Positions 42,897 through 52,526 of a stretch of 64,000 nt of DNA are shown here, piece by piece. The notes under the pieces are model-generated. The model searched no databases and was not told where the DNA came from. It saw only the letters and a list, made by a program, of their open reading frames with translations. Source of the stretch: Bacteroidales bacterium UBA1181 (lineage in GTDB: Bacteria > Bacteroidota > Bacteroidia > Bacteroidales > Paludibacteraceae); assembly GCA_002310215.1 (NCBI GenBank), contig DBYR01000013.1, positions 149,403 through 213,402 of the forward strand. Direction: 5' to 3'. Position numbers and translations under genes: made by a program. The number at the start of each line of letters is the position of its first letter. Positions within the stretch are counted from its first letter, which is position 1.

Positions 42897-45335
42897 ATGA
42901 ATATTAGACATGACAATATGAGTAAGAGATCTGTTATGCGTTTAGCTATCAGCTTTTTAATGGTCTTTTTGTACGCTCAGGGCATATTGGCGGATACGCT
43001 GACGGTCCAGACAGCCATCCAGAAGGTGACGATCTACGAGCGGGGCGCATTGGTGAACCGAAAGGCCCACCTCAAGTTGCCGACGGGTGTGACGATGGTT
43101 AAGCTGCCGTTGCTGAGCCCTGCATTTGACCCTAAGACCTTACAGGTGGGGGTTTCCAACCTTGACATTAAGATAGGCAAGGTGGATACGCACATTGAGA
43201 TGCCGAACATCAAGGAGATCTCCCATGCGAACGATTCTCTGGTAAAGCGTTCGAAAGTGTGCGAGGACTCTATCCAGCTGGTACAATCCTTCAGTGGTGT
43301 GTTGGACCATGAGCGTGAGATTCTCCTTTCCAACGATGATATAGGCGGCTCGAAAGGATTCAATGCCGAACAGTTGGGTGGTGTGGCCGCTTACCTTCGC
43401 AAGGACCTGGGTGAGATCGAGGACCTCCAACAAGGCTATTCGCAGAAACGTAAGGTTTATGAGTTGGAGCAACAATTGATCAGTCAGCAGCTTAAGCTCT
43501 TGGATGAGCGTCAGATGGTGCCGAAGGGGGTGGTGTACGTCTCCTTGGTGACGGAGGCTCCCGCCGAGACGGAGATCGAGCTCAACTACGTGGTGAAGGA
43601 TGCGGAGTGGACGCCTTTCTATGAGTTGAAGATCGTGGAGGATAAGGCGATGATGGAAGTGAGCAAGAAGGTGATGGTGCACCAGAACTCCATGGAGGAT
43701 TGGAAAGAGGTCAAGTTGACCGTCACGAAGACCAATCCGTCCGAAAGCAACGCAAAGCCAACGTTGGAACGGTACACGTTGCCGTACGCCACCCAAAGGA
43801 GCAAGCCTTCTGCTCCTGCCGAGAAGAAGATGGTGAAGGTGATGGGTAATGTGCGGGATGCGAAGGGGAGCATATCCGGTGTGATTGTGCAAGCCAAGAA
43901 CAACCAATCCACACAGACGGACGAGTCCGGTTTTTACCAGATTCTCGTGCCTGAAAACACGGAGCTCACATTCTCCCATGCCAGCCACCTTGCAGTGGAT
44001 CGTTCTGTGGGTGAGGGATATGTGAAGGTGTTGAATGTCAGGATGATGGAGAACGCCCAAAAAATCTATGGCCGTGGAGTTGTGGTAAAAGGTCAAGTCC
44101 GCAGCAGTCGTGGCCCTCTTTCTGGAGCCAGTGTGATAGCCACAGGTTCATCCAGTTATGCGTTCTCCAATGAAAATGGGTATTTTGAGATTAATGCGAT
44201 GATCGGGTCCACATTGGAGATAACGCATGAGGATTTTAAGATGAAACAGGTGAAAATCGATAACATGAACTACTCCAGGACGATTGATGTAGAGTTGGAG
44301 CCGCAGATCGTGACCCCGCAATGGTCCGCGAAGGTTTCAGGTGGTCATAATAAACTCGAATATTCTATCGACCAAGCTTTGGCGGGTAGGGCAAGTGGTG
44401 TGAAAATATCTAGTGCCAGTGGCAGTCCAGGTTCGGCGTCGTCCATTCAGATTCGTGGTCTGTCATCTTTGACGGGAAGCAACGAGCCTTTGTATGTCGT
44501 TGATGGCATACCTATCAATGGAGGAGGAGTTTCATTCGGAGATAATCCGCTGGCATCCATCAATCCAGATGATATTCTTTCGATGGAAGTCCTGAAAGAT
44601 GCAAGCTCGACTAGCATCTATGGCGCACGTGCGTCAAACGGTGTCGTGATGATCACCACGAAGAAAGGGAACCACGGTTCTGGTCTATACCTCTCCACCT
44701 TCTCCCACCTAAAGGATTACACAGCGGAGGCAACAACCTTGAATAGCATCCCTTCCGACGGTTCGGAGCATGAGGCGATGATCGGCAAGGTGTCCATACC
44801 TGTCAAATACTCCTATTATACCGCTCCGAAAATCTCCCCTAACGTCTATATGTTGGCGGAGGTGCCGAATTGGAAGGTGTATGATATCCTGCAAGGCAAG
44901 CTTAGGCTTTTCCATGACAACACGTATATCGGAGAGTCCTATTGGCACCCGGAAGAGATCCAGGACACCCTGCACTTCTCCGCTGGCATCGAGAAGAACA
45001 TCGGCGTCGAGCGTAGGCTGAAGGCAACCAACAAGGGCAAGAACCTGCTGAGAACCTCTGACAAGGTCTTGAGGGAGTGGGAGATCATTGTGAAGAACAA
45101 CAAGGATTTTGCCGTGGAGGTCACGGTGGAGGACCAGATACCTGTCTCCACTGGCTCGGAGGTGAAGGTGAACCTTATTGAATCGTCCCAGGCGAAGGTG
45201 GACGAGGCGATGGGTAGACTCACATGGAACCTGAAACTTGCTCCTGGCGAAAAGAAGATCATCAACCTCAGTTACGAAGTCGTCGTGAAGGATGGTGCTC
45301 ATGAATATATTTTACGGAATAATAAGGATTTATAA
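42897..45335 (+). CDS. DUF4139 (MuiA-like) protein with inserted SusC-type carboxypeptidase-regulatory and TonB plug modules
   Basis: The 812-residue protein has an export signal (start at 42897 or at 42918, which gives a cleaner signal peptide). DUF4140 (about 35-130) and a coiled coil (about 145-205) lead into DUF4139. At about 311-375 lies one carboxypeptidase-regulatory domain and at about 397-465 a second of SusC type (VVVKGQVRSSRGPLSGASV). A TonB plug domain follows at about 485-592 (SSLTGSNEPLYVVDGIPI, SINPDDILSMEVLKDASS, GVVMITTKKG). DUF4139 then resumes to the end. There is no beta-barrel. Its neighbour is a paralogue without the plug, and a TonB-C protein closes the operon. Confidence 0.85.
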   Translation: MNIRHDNMSKRSVMRLAISFLMVFLYAQGILADTLTVQTAIQKVTIYERGALVNRKAHLKLPTGVTMVKLPLLSPAFDPKTLQVGVSNLDIKIGKVDTHIEMPNIKEISHANDSLVKRSKVCEDSIQLVQSFSGVLDHEREILLSNDDIGGSKGFNAEQLGGVAAYLRKDLGEIEDLQQGYSQKRKVYELEQQLISQQLKLLDERQMVPKGVVYVSLVTEAPAETEIELNYVVKDAEWTPFYELKIVEDKAMMEVSKKVMVHQNSMEDWKEVKLTVTKTNPSESNAKPTLERYTLPYATQRSKPSAPAEKKMVKVMGNVRDAKGSISGVIVQAKNNQSTQTDESGFYQILVPENTELTFSHASHLAVDRSVGEGYVKVLNVRMMENAQKIYGRGVVVKGQVRSSRGPLSGASVIATGSSSYAFSNENGYFEINAMIGSTLEITHEDFKMKQVKIDNMNYSRTIDVELEPQIVTPQWSAKVSGGHNKLEYSIDQALAGRASGVKISSASGSPGSASSIQIRGLSSLTGSNEPLYVVDGIPINGGGVSFGDNPLASINPDDILSMEVLKDASSTSIYGARASNGVVMITTKKGNHGSGLYLSTFSHLKDYTAEATTLNSIPSDGSEHEAMIGKVSIPVKYSYYTAPKISPNVYMLAEVPNWKVYDILQGKLRLFHDNTYIGESYWHPEEIQDTLHFSAGIEKNIGVERRLKATNKGKNLLRTSDKVLREWEIIVKNNKDFAVEVTVEDQIPVSTGSEVKVNLIESSQAKVDEAMGRLTWNLKLAPGEKKIINLSYEVVVKDGAHEYILRNNKDL

Positions 45336-45350
45336 AAAACACAGCATACG

Positions 45351-47225
45351 ATGAGACAGATGAAGATTTATGCTTTCCTATTGGTTGGGGCTCTCTCCCT
45401 CCACGCCTTTACCGGTGTCGCGGCGCCTACTGAGGCTGATTCGAAGATCAAGGAGGTGATGGTATATGCCACGGGCGCTATGGTGAAACGTACCGCTAAT
45501 GTGAACGTTAAGGGTGGCATTACGGAGGTGAAGGTTCCTTTGTTGACTTCGTTGTTGGACCAGAACTCTCTGCAGGTCGGTGTGAAGGGTGGTAGCGTAT
45601 CACTTGCCGGCATCAAATATGGTGTGGAGGTGCCGAACCGTAAGCAGATCGGTCGGGAGGTGGAAGCCCTGACAAAACGCTCCGCCGCGTTGCGTGACTC
45701 GATCGACATCCTGATGAGTAAGTGCGGGGTGCTCGACAAGGAACGTGAACTGATCATGCAAAGCAATAACATCGGTGGCGAAAACGGGTTCACTGCCCCT
45801 ACGCTCCAAGGCATCGCTTCGTATGTCCGCAAGGACCTCAATGAGATCGTCAGCATGCAGTATAAGTACCAACAGAGAATCAGCAAGTACCAAGACGAGC
45901 TGACGCTGAATGACCAGAAGGTGAATCTGTTCTACGACAAGCAGATGGAGCCGATGAGCTTCGTGCTCATTTCCTTTGAGGCACCTTACGCCACAAATTG
46001 TGAACTGGAACTTAGCTACTTCGTGCAGAACGCTTCATGGATGCCTTTCTATGAGGCTCGCATCAACAGAAGCGACACGAAGCTGCACCTCGTCCAGAAG
46101 GCTTACGTCAGCCAAGCCAGCAAGGAGAAATGGTCGAACGTGAACCTTGTCTTGTCGCAAAACGACCCTGCCGTGACCAACGAGAAGCCTGAACTGGGAA
46201 AGTACATCCTCCCTTCTTGCCAATATATCGGACAAACAACCCATACCAACGTTGAGGATAACCCTTACGTGAAGGTGATGGGCGTGGTGCGCGACAGGAA
46301 AGGTCCGCTGAAGGATGCCTTGGTGACCTGCGGGGAAGACCGTAAAACAGAGACCGACGCTAATGGTTACTATGAGTTGTTGGTGCCGAAGAATAGTCCT
46401 GTGGTATATAGCTACTCGGGGTATTCCCCAGTCAGCAGCAATGCCAACGGAAAGAATGCGACCATCAAAAACGTTAGGATGGAGTCGGGCCACTCCACGG
46501 TGTTGGAGAACATGAAGGTGCAACAGTTCTTGAACTATATCGAGCAGGAGAGGATAAAGAGCGTTCCTCCCTCCTCCAGCCTCAACAGTGGTCTCGAATC
46601 GAATATCCCGCAGATGATTATCCGTAACGTGACGGATAAGGTGCCGGGCAAGAACTCCATCCCGGACGATGGCGCGGATCATGAGGTGATGGTGAAGGAT
46701 ATCCTCGTCGACGCGGAGTATAACTACTTCGCCGTCCCTAAACTCTCCAAGGATGTCTACCTGGTCGCCTCTATCCCTAACTGGAAGAACTTAGACCTGC
46801 TCGACGGAAACGTGAAGCTATACCTGAATAACATGTTCATGGGCGAGAGCTTCATCAACGCCAGACAGACAGAGGACACTCTAAACCTCTCCATCGGAAA
46901 GGATAAGGATTTGGCGGTGGACCGTAAGGATATGAAGACCTACTCCTCCAAGAACTTGATAAAGACCTCCGACAAGGTGGAGCGTGAATGGATGATTACG
47001 GTGAAGAATAATAAGTCTGAATCGGTGAAGATCACGGTGGAGGACCAATATCCTATTTCTACCGATGAGGATGTCAAGGTGGTGCTGATCGATAGCGGAG
47101 GCGCCGAGGTGGATGAGACGGAGGGTAAGCTCATCTGGAAATTGGATCTGAAACCGATGGAGAAGAAGGTCTTGAAGTTCTCTTATTCCGTCAAATCAAA
47201 GTATCGCACATTCAGTGTGGATTGA
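45351..47225 (+). CDS. DUF4139 (MuiA-like) protein with inserted carboxypeptidase-regulatory domain
   Basis: This 624-residue paralogue of the preceding protein has a signal peptide (about 1-25, HAFTGVAAP). DUF4140 (about 28-125) is followed by a coiled coil, then DUF4139 interrupted by one carboxypeptidase-regulatory domain (about 305-375, KVMGVVRDRKGPLKDALV). DUF4139 resumes with NYFAVPKLSKDVYLVASIPNW. The SusC-like domain and plug of the neighbour are missing, replaced by a short linker (about 385-445). The gene starts 15 bp after its neighbour. DUF4139 proteins are also called mucoidy inhibitor A; their biochemical function is unknown. Confidence 0.82.
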   Translation: MRQMKIYAFLLVGALSLHAFTGVAAPTEADSKIKEVMVYATGAMVKRTANVNVKGGITEVKVPLLTSLLDQNSLQVGVKGGSVSLAGIKYGVEVPNRKQIGREVEALTKRSAALRDSIDILMSKCGVLDKERELIMQSNNIGGENGFTAPTLQGIASYVRKDLNEIVSMQYKYQQRISKYQDELTLNDQKVNLFYDKQMEPMSFVLISFEAPYATNCELELSYFVQNASWMPFYEARINRSDTKLHLVQKAYVSQASKEKWSNVNLVLSQNDPAVTNEKPELGKYILPSCQYIGQTTHTNVEDNPYVKVMGVVRDRKGPLKDALVTCGEDRKTETDANGYYELLVPKNSPVVYSYSGYSPVSSNANGKNATIKNVRMESGHSTVLENMKVQQFLNYIEQERIKSVPPSSSLNSGLESNIPQMIIRNVTDKVPGKNSIPDDGADHEVMVKDILVDAEYNYFAVPKLSKDVYLVASIPNWKNLDLLDGNVKLYLNNMFMGESFINARQTEDTLNLSIGKDKDLAVDRKDMKTYSSKNLIKTSDKVEREWMITVKNNKSESVKITVEDQYPISTDEDVKVVLIDSGGAEVDETEGKLIWKLDLKPMEKKVLKFSYSVKSKYRTFSVD

Positions 47226-47226
47226 T

Positions 47227-47715
47227 ATGAATAGACATGTGATGGCTGGGGAAACCCTCTTTAAGTATTGCGCAACGATCTTGTTGGGCCTTCTGTTTCC
47301 TTTCGGACTCTTCGCCCAGCAGGGGGAAAAGCCATCGGCGGCGACTGATAATGCGGCGAAGGATATGATCTACACGCAGGTGGATCGGAAAGCGATATTC
47401 CCTGGCGGAAGGTCAGGCTGGGAGGCATTCTTCGCCAAGAACCATCGCTACCCTCAGGTGGCGAAACAGTCTGGCTTGCAAACCGCCGTCATCGCCCGCT
47501 TCGTCGTCCGCAAGGATGGATCCGTGTCAGACCCTGAAATCATCTGCAGCAGCCACCCGCTCTTTACGGACGAGGTGCTCCGCCTCCTCAAGGTGATGCC
47601 GAAGTGGAAGCCCGCAATAAAGGATGGAAAGCCATGCGACTCCTACTATAAGCTGCCTTTCATATTCGAACTGAAGGAGACACCTGTGGATTGGGCGTTG
47701 AAACAATGGAAATGA
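47227..47715 (+). CDS. Periplasmic TonB C-terminal-domain protein
   Basis: This 162-residue protein is called from the ATG at 47227, one base after the preceding stop codon; a GTG at 47215 is possible. A signal peptide ends near LFAQQ (residue 32). The rest is a TonB_C domain (about 70-150) with AIFPGGRSGWEAFFAKN, YPQVAKQSGLQ and RFVVRKDGSVSDPEII. The long proline-rich spacer of classical TonB is missing, so it may not span the periplasm. Placement after the plug-containing DUF4139 gene suggests a functional link, though none is shown. Confidence 0.8.
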   Translation: MNRHVMAGETLFKYCATILLGLLFPFGLFAQQGEKPSAATDNAAKDMIYTQVDRKAIFPGGRSGWEAFFAKNHRYPQVAKQSGLQTAVIARFVVRKDGSVSDPEIICSSHPLFTDEVLRLLKVMPKWKPAIKDGKPCDSYYKLPFIFELKETPVDWALKQWK

Positions 47716-47794
47716 TCCCCCTCAAAAGCGAGGAAGACCCCTTAAAAATTAGCTTAAAAACAGAGAAGAATATACCGAGAAATAGCGGGCAGGA

Positions 47795-48646
47795 TCACCT
47801 ACCCGTGTGGTTACTTTTTGTAATGACGTCGATTTTACCACCACGCATGTGTTCCTTCACCACCTTCCTGAAATAGAAACTATAGCCTTTTATCTGTCTA
47901 ATCGTCTGTAAAGAGAAGAACTTTTGGGAGATAGGGCGTTGATAAGCGTGTGAGATAGAGACATACGGAAGATAGACCGTTTTGTATCCGACGGTGGTCA
48001 GACGACGGCAGAAGTCCGCATCCTCCGGTCCGTAGAAGATACGATCATCGAGGAAACCCACCTTTACTTGCGCCTTCCTACGGATCAGCTGGCAAGCGCC
48101 GATAACGAAATCCACCACGAGAGGCTCCTTTCCCTCCGTCTGCGTGGCAGGATAGAGCGTCTTCGAATACGAGTCCTCGAAGATATTGTATCCATATCTC
48201 GCCATTATATTGTGCAAACCGCTCTTCGTGATGCCGACGCGTGTAGGGAAATGTTTGCAGCTCGCTTGGGGCAATCCGTCCTGCCCGATTAATTTGCATC
48301 CACAAACACCCACATCCTCATGTTCATCCATATAATCAACCATCGCGCGGAAAGCCTCCTCGTTCATCTCCGTATCGCTGTCCAGGAAAAGGATATACTC
48401 ACTCAGGGAATTCACCAAACCCATATTGCGGGCAGCGGCGACACCTTGGTTGTTCGCGCATGATATGATCTTCACGGAGGGATATGAATACGAAATAGCG
48501 GCTCGGCTCTCATCGACCGACGCGTTATCGACATAGATGATCTCCACACTCGGGTCATTCATCAAGAATTCCAACGACGCGAAATTCTTTTGTAAATAAT
48601 GCCAGGAATTATGTCCAATGACAATTATAGAAACCTTTACTCTCAT
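47795..48646 (-). CDS. Family 2 glycosyltransferase
   Basis: This 283-residue GT-A enzyme has VSIIVIGHNSWHYL at the N-terminus, EIIYVDNASVDES, NNQGVAAARNMG and the metal-binding DSD (Asp89-Asp91, LFLDSDTE). FYGPEDADFCRR is a rhamnosyltransferase-like acceptor-site motif. It would transfer a sugar in surface polysaccharide synthesis. No TM segment is evident. No other polysaccharide genes surround it. Confidence 0.88.
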   Translation of the reverse strand: MRVKVSIIVIGHNSWHYLQKNFASLEFLMNDPSVEIIYVDNASVDESRAAISYSYPSVKIISCANNQGVAAARNMGLVNSLSEYILFLDSDTEMNEEAFRAMVDYMDEHEDVGVCGCKLIGQDGLPQASCKHFPTRVGITKSGLHNIMARYGYNIFEDSYSKTLYPATQTEGKEPLVVDFVIGACQLIRRKAQVKVGFLDDRIFYGPEDADFCRRLTTVGYKTVYLPYVSISHAYQRPISQKFFSLQTIRQIKGYSFYFRKVVKEHMRGGKIDVITKSNHTGR

Positions 48647-48673
48647 AATCCTAAAAAAAAGTGTAATACATAA

Positions 48674-48853
48674 TCATGCGAAAACCCACACAACCTCTTT
48701 TTCATCAGTGTCATCTAAAGGGTCACACCAGCAATTGCATTCCACAAAATTCAATAGTTCGTGTTTCTTCAACTCTCTAAACTCACCTCCTAATAACTTA
48801 GGAATAACGAAGCCCAGTTCACACTCGACTCCGCAAATATACAAATATTTCAT
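48674..48853 (-). CDS. Possible small hypothetical protein
   Basis: A 59-codon frame from the ATG at 48853 is preceded by GGGAG and codes for a Cys-rich, acidic-ended peptide (VECELGF, VECNCWCDPLDD). A longer form from a GTG at 48919 is possible. It fills the space between the M48 peptidase and glycosyltransferase genes in the same direction. It is not recognised; it may be spurious. Confidence 0.3.
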   Translation of the reverse strand: MKYLYICGVECELGFVIPKLLGGEFRELKKHELLNFVECNCWCDPLDDTDEKEVVWVFA

Positions 48854-48985
48854 CTCCCTATTGCCTATGCCACGAATTTCACACGATTTCTTACCTAAAA
48901 CAGACAAAAGGGCGTACACCTGCGATTATATCAAGGATTTACCCACAAAAGCATTTAATATAACCGATATGCACATAATATCATC

Positions 48986-50365
48986 CTACAACCCATTGTC
49001 ATCCACATCTTCTTCCTCATCTTCCTCCACAACGACATTCTCCTCCTCGCTCTTTTCATTGTCGGCCTCATCATCCACGTTAAATTCCCGGCGAGGACGA
49101 TACGGCTTTGTCCCCGCATACTTTGTCAGTTCCTTGAACTCGTTCCACTCCTCCTCGTCCAGGAATGTTTTGTATTCCTTATGAGCATAACGAGCCACCT
49201 GCTCCCTGCACCTGTCGATACGTTCCTGTGTGGCGGGATGGTCGGAAAAGAAACCAATGTTATCGGTGATGGAACCGTCCAGGAGTTTACCCATGAAAGT
49301 TGCGAAACCTGTCGGATCAATATCCGCATTGTATAAATACCTGACAGACAGTGTGTCAGCCTCACGTTCCGCTTTACGGCTCAAATGGTTGGTGGTCATT
49401 TCCGTCATGATTCCGGACGTGTTGCCGAAGATGACGGAGAAGAGGACGCTGATTCCCACATTCTTTTTCACAGACTCCCTGACGTGGTCACGTTCGATAT
49501 GCCCCAATTCATGCCCTATGACGGAGAGCAGTTCATTCTCCGAATCACATTTCTCCACCAACCTCGAAAAAACAACCATATTTCTTCCGCAATAGGCGAA
49601 TGCGTTGATCTGATTGCTTTTCACCAAATATACGTTCACACTATCGATTCCGTTTTTCTCACATAGGTAGCCGACACAGTCCCGCAGGTATTGGGAAGCC
49701 TGTTCCTCGTCCACCTCATGTCCGTTCACATAGCGGTTATAAATGGACTCCTCGATCGCGGAATAGAGCGACGGACTTGGGTACTCGATGTTCTGCCTGG
49801 ACAATGGGAAAAAGATCAGAAAGAAAAAGGCAAGTATGGATCCGGCGGAGACTACGATATCGCGTGCCAGCTTAGGCTTAGCCTCCTCCGCCAATTTCGT
49901 ATACACGGGGTCGGCCGGCACCCACGACATCTGCCATACATCCCACGATTTCTTCGCACAGAAAATGTGGCAGAAAGGCGACACAATCACCCAATTCACT
50001 TCCTTGTTGTTTTTTATCTTGATGCAACAGATGATGGATAGGACGATTTCAGCGATGTTCAGGATAGCCGCCACGACGTAATAAGCGACAAGATAATTAT
50101 TGAGTTGCCACTCTCCCCACAGTATTTTCCATACAGAATACCAAGTGAAGGAATTGATGAAAAAGAGAGGCAACTGGGAAACAAACGCATTCATGCTGTG
50201 CCATCTCGTGATGTACGTGGATTTCCTTCGCCTGATGTAATAGATGATGTTCGCGATTAGATTAATAATCGGGAACGGCATCGTGGTGGCGAAGACCGCC
50301 AAAGACATCAGATATCCGTTTACAGCAGACTCCTTTTCACTCTCGCTTAACTTATATGCGTCCAT
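48986..50365 (-). CDS. M48 family metallopeptidase with DUF4870-like membrane domain
   Basis: The 459-residue protein has four hydrophobic segments in the first 125 residues, resembling DUF4870, another TM at about 185-203, then an M48 zinc protease domain with HELGH (285-289) and the third ligand in the EREADTLSVRYL region. The C-terminus is very acidic (EEENVVVEEDEEEDVDD). It resembles HtpX/Oma1-type proteases that act on membrane or misfolded proteins; the N-terminal fusion is a Bacteroidota variation. It overlaps the DUF2752 gene by 14 bp. Confidence 0.85.
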   Translation of the reverse strand: MDAYKLSESEKESAVNGYLMSLAVFATTMPFPIINLIANIIYYIRRRKSTYITRWHSMNAFVSQLPLFFINSFTWYSVWKILWGEWQLNNYLVAYYVVAAILNIAEIVLSIICCIKIKNNKEVNWVIVSPFCHIFCAKKSWDVWQMSWVPADPVYTKLAEEAKPKLARDIVVSAGSILAFFFLIFFPLSRQNIEYPSPSLYSAIEESIYNRYVNGHEVDEEQASQYLRDCVGYLCEKNGIDSVNVYLVKSNQINAFAYCGRNMVVFSRLVEKCDSENELLSVIGHELGHIERDHVRESVKKNVGISVLFSVIFGNTSGIMTEMTTNHLSRKAEREADTLSVRYLYNADIDPTGFATFMGKLLDGSITDNIGFFSDHPATQERIDRCREQVARYAHKEYKTFLDEEEWNEFKELTKYAGTKPYRPRREFNVDDEADNEKSEEENVVVEEDEEEDVDDNGL

Positions 50366-50768
50366 ACAATGAATTTATAATCAAATACAACCAAACAGCC
50401 ACAATGACACCTATGAGCACCCACAAGCCCTTCCCCCTCGAAACATATTCCTCGAAACCACACCACAAACTATAACATCTGTCCGGTTTCAGTAGCAAGA
50501 AGAGAGGAGAAAGCACCAATACCGGAAGAGCGATGAGGCTCAACGGATTCGTACATAAGGCCTGTCCGAACTCCCCCCTCAGCATCAATAGAATCGATGT
50601 CGTCAGCCCGCAACCCGGACACGGCAACGTGGTGATCCTCCGGAAGGGACAAACGATAAAACCCTCTCCCTCCCCATACGACATGTTCATCGCTATCCAC
50701 AGATATGCGGAGAGCAACAAAATTGCCGTGAAAAGCAGGAAAGCTCGTTTTGACCTAAAAGAGCCCAA
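50352..50768 (-). CDS. DUF2752 membrane protein
   Basis: The 138-residue protein has three hydrophobic segments (about 8-26, 75-92, 115-134) and the family signature CPFRRITTLPCPGCGLTTS (40-58) followed by NPLSLIALP. The paired cysteines suggest metal or redox chemistry but the function of the family is unknown. It overlaps the M48 gene, so the two are likely co-expressed. Confidence 0.85.
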   Translation of the reverse strand: MGSFRSKRAFLLFTAILLLSAYLWIAMNMSYGEGEGFIVCPFRRITTLPCPGCGLTTSILLMLRGEFGQALCTNPLSLIALPVLVLSPLFLLLKPDRCYSLWCGFEEYVSRGKGLWVLIGVIVAVWLYLIINSLYGRI

Positions 50769-50799
50769 CGGTGATTATGCTTACCAATGAGGGGGAATA

Positions 50800-51399
50800 C
50801 TACTCCTCCTTCGTATAATCGGTATACCCTTTAGGCGCATACGCCGAATAGTCCGACTTAGGAGCATAGTCCTCAGGATTCTCCTCGCCTGGCGCGTGGT
50901 ATGCGGAGGAAGTCTGCTCCGGCAAGTTCAAAGTGTCATTCCCGGAATCCTTCCCGCTGTCCGAATCAGTAGTTCCCGGGCGGAAAGACTGGTCTCCCTC
51001 ATAGTTCCCAGTATTCTTCGGACGGCCCTCCTGTCCTGGCCTATCCGTCTTAGACGAATACAAGTTAATCAACTCGATGATCTTTCTCGCATTGTAAGAC
51101 CTTGCCTCGGCCATGATCAGGAATAAATCGACCACCGTCCAAATACCAAAGCCTCCACACGTCAGCAATTTGCAGATTCCAAGACCCGTCTGTCCCAAGA
51201 CAAAACGGTCTATTCCTAACACACCACCGCCAAGAGAGACAAGCAACATGTGCAATGGTTTCTTAAAGTCCGCACCCAATATATATGGCGCTTTGTCGTC
51301 CGGAATCATCTCCAACCCCTCTGCGATCCTTGGCAAATGAAAATCGTCGAAATTGCCCGAATTATGGGTCATAAAATAGGATATCCAATCTTTATTCAT
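50800..51399 (-). CDS. TM2 domain-containing protein
   Basis: The 199-residue protein is called from MNKDWISYFM at 51399; an upstream start at 51441 is less likely. It has a TM2 domain (about 55-105: two TM helices joined by GGGVLGIDRFVLGQTGLG) and a low-complexity hydrophilic C-terminus rich in Gly, Ser, Asp and Tyr. The function of bacterial TM2 proteins is unknown. It lies in the same direction as DUF2752 and M48 and may be their operon's first gene. Confidence 0.82.
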   Translation of the reverse strand: MNKDWISYFMTHNSGNFDDFHLPRIAEGLEMIPDDKAPYILGADFKKPLHMLLVSLGGGVLGIDRFVLGQTGLGICKLLTCGGFGIWTVVDLFLIMAEARSYNARKIIELINLYSSKTDRPGQEGRPKNTGNYEGDQSFRPGTTDSDSGKDSGNDTLNLPEQTSSAYHAPGEENPEDYAPKSDYSAYAPKGYTDYTKEE

Positions 51400-51611
51400 C
51401 TGGAAAAACTTAAAAATGTAACAAATCCGTATTGGGGACATAAACCCCTATAATCAACACAAAGATAACATTTCTTCCTTTCAGTAAGCATAATTGATGA
51501 AAAATATTGTCATAACCCTCACAAGAATCTTTCCTCCTGTTTATTTTAGGGTAAGGGAAATGGAGGAACGAAAAGCTTATGGCGTTATATTCGGATCAGG
51601 ACCTTACACAG

Positions 51612-51642
51612 TTGGGGGTTTGAGGTTATAATATTATCTTCG
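51612..51642 (+). promoter_or_regulatory. Promoter of folA
   Basis: TTGG (51612-51615), 19 bp, then TATCTTCG (51635-51642). Confidence 0.55.
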
Positions 51643-51663
51643 CGAAGAAATAGTACGAAGCGT

Positions 51664-52161
51664 ATGGAATTCACAATCATCGCCGCTGTGGCGGACAATT
51701 TAGCTATCGGGAAAGACAATCAGTTGCTGTGGCATCTCTCCGGAGACATGAAGCATTTCAAGTTCCTGACGACAGGACATACCGTCCTAATGGGACGTAA
51801 CACCTACCTTTCGATCGGACGTCCCCTACCCAACCGACGCAACATCATCCTTTCCCGCACAATGAAAGAGGAAGAGGCTCCCGGATGTGAGATCATCCGC
51901 GACCTGTCCGTCTTGGAGTCCGACCCGACCCTGAGAAACGAGGAGATCTTCGTCATGGGTGGCGGGCAGATCTACGAACTCATGATGCCGCTCGCCAATA
52001 AGCTATGCCTCACGCGCGTACACACCACCCCTGAGGCGGACACGTTCTTTCCTGCCATACAAGACACAGATTGGCAAGAGTATTCACGCGAGTGTTTCTC
52101 CGCCGACGAAAAGAACGATCACGACTATGAATTTGTGAACTACATCAGGAAAAAGCAGTGA
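51664..52161 (+). CDS. folA: Dihydrofolate reductase
   Basis: The 165-residue protein has family length and motifs: IIAAVADNLAIGKDNQLLWHL with the catalytic acidic residue in the following helix, GRNTYLSIGRPLPNRRNIIL for NADPH and VMGGGQIYELMMP near the end. It reduces dihydrofolate formed by ThyA. It stands alone, with its own promoter, and is convergent with the operon below. Confidence 0.95.
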   Translation: MEFTIIAAVADNLAIGKDNQLLWHLSGDMKHFKFLTTGHTVLMGRNTYLSIGRPLPNRRNIILSRTMKEEEAPGCEIIRDLSVLESDPTLRNEEIFVMGGGQIYELMMPLANKLCLTRVHTTPEADTFFPAIQDTDWQEYSRECFSADEKNDHDYEFVNYIRKKQ

Positions 52162-52167
52162 CGGCCG

Positions 52168-52509
52168 CTAACAAAGCTTACGGACATGCCATGCGCTCTC
52201 TTCCGCAGGCGTATCCTTCCCCGAAAAAAGCCCAGGGTACTCCAACTCCCAATAATGACCATACGTCTCATTAAGCTGCGGGAAAGATTTTGTCAGGTAG
52301 TCCGTTAGCGGAACCGACTTCTCATACAAAGGTTCGAAAGGCAGGATAACCCCCTCCACGAAGGTAGTGGCCGGGGACTCGACTCCATCGAAGGGCGAAA
52401 CAGAAACCTTACCGCCTTCCGCATCATCCACCGTCAGAAGGGCATTGCGCAACCACTCCGTAGGGGAAAGGTATATCCTTCGCGCCAAATATCCTTTAAC
52501 CATGGGCAC
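52168..52509 (-). CDS. Conserved hypothetical protein, last gene of the dksA-like/lspA operon
   Basis: A 113-residue soluble protein of unrecognised family. Features seen: YLARRIYLSPTEWLRNALL, GVESPATTFVEGVILPFEP and a Trp/Tyr-rich C-terminus (YGHYWELEYPG). The middle recalls the small beta domain of amidohydrolases but no catalytic residues are present. It starts 17 bp after the DUF4296 gene. Confidence 0.65.
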   Translation of the reverse strand: MPMVKGYLARRIYLSPTEWLRNALLTVDDAEGGKVSVSPFDGVESPATTFVEGVILPFEPLYEKSVPLTDYLTKSFPQLNETYGHYWELEYPGLFSGKDTPAEESAWHVRKLC

Positions 52510-52526
52510 CTGTCGTTAAAGATGAG

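Noticed and set aside
47215..47226. GTG start for the TonB-C protein
   Set aside because: The ATG at 47227 lies directly after the preceding stop codon and gives a normal signal peptide; the GTG would overlap the upstream gene.
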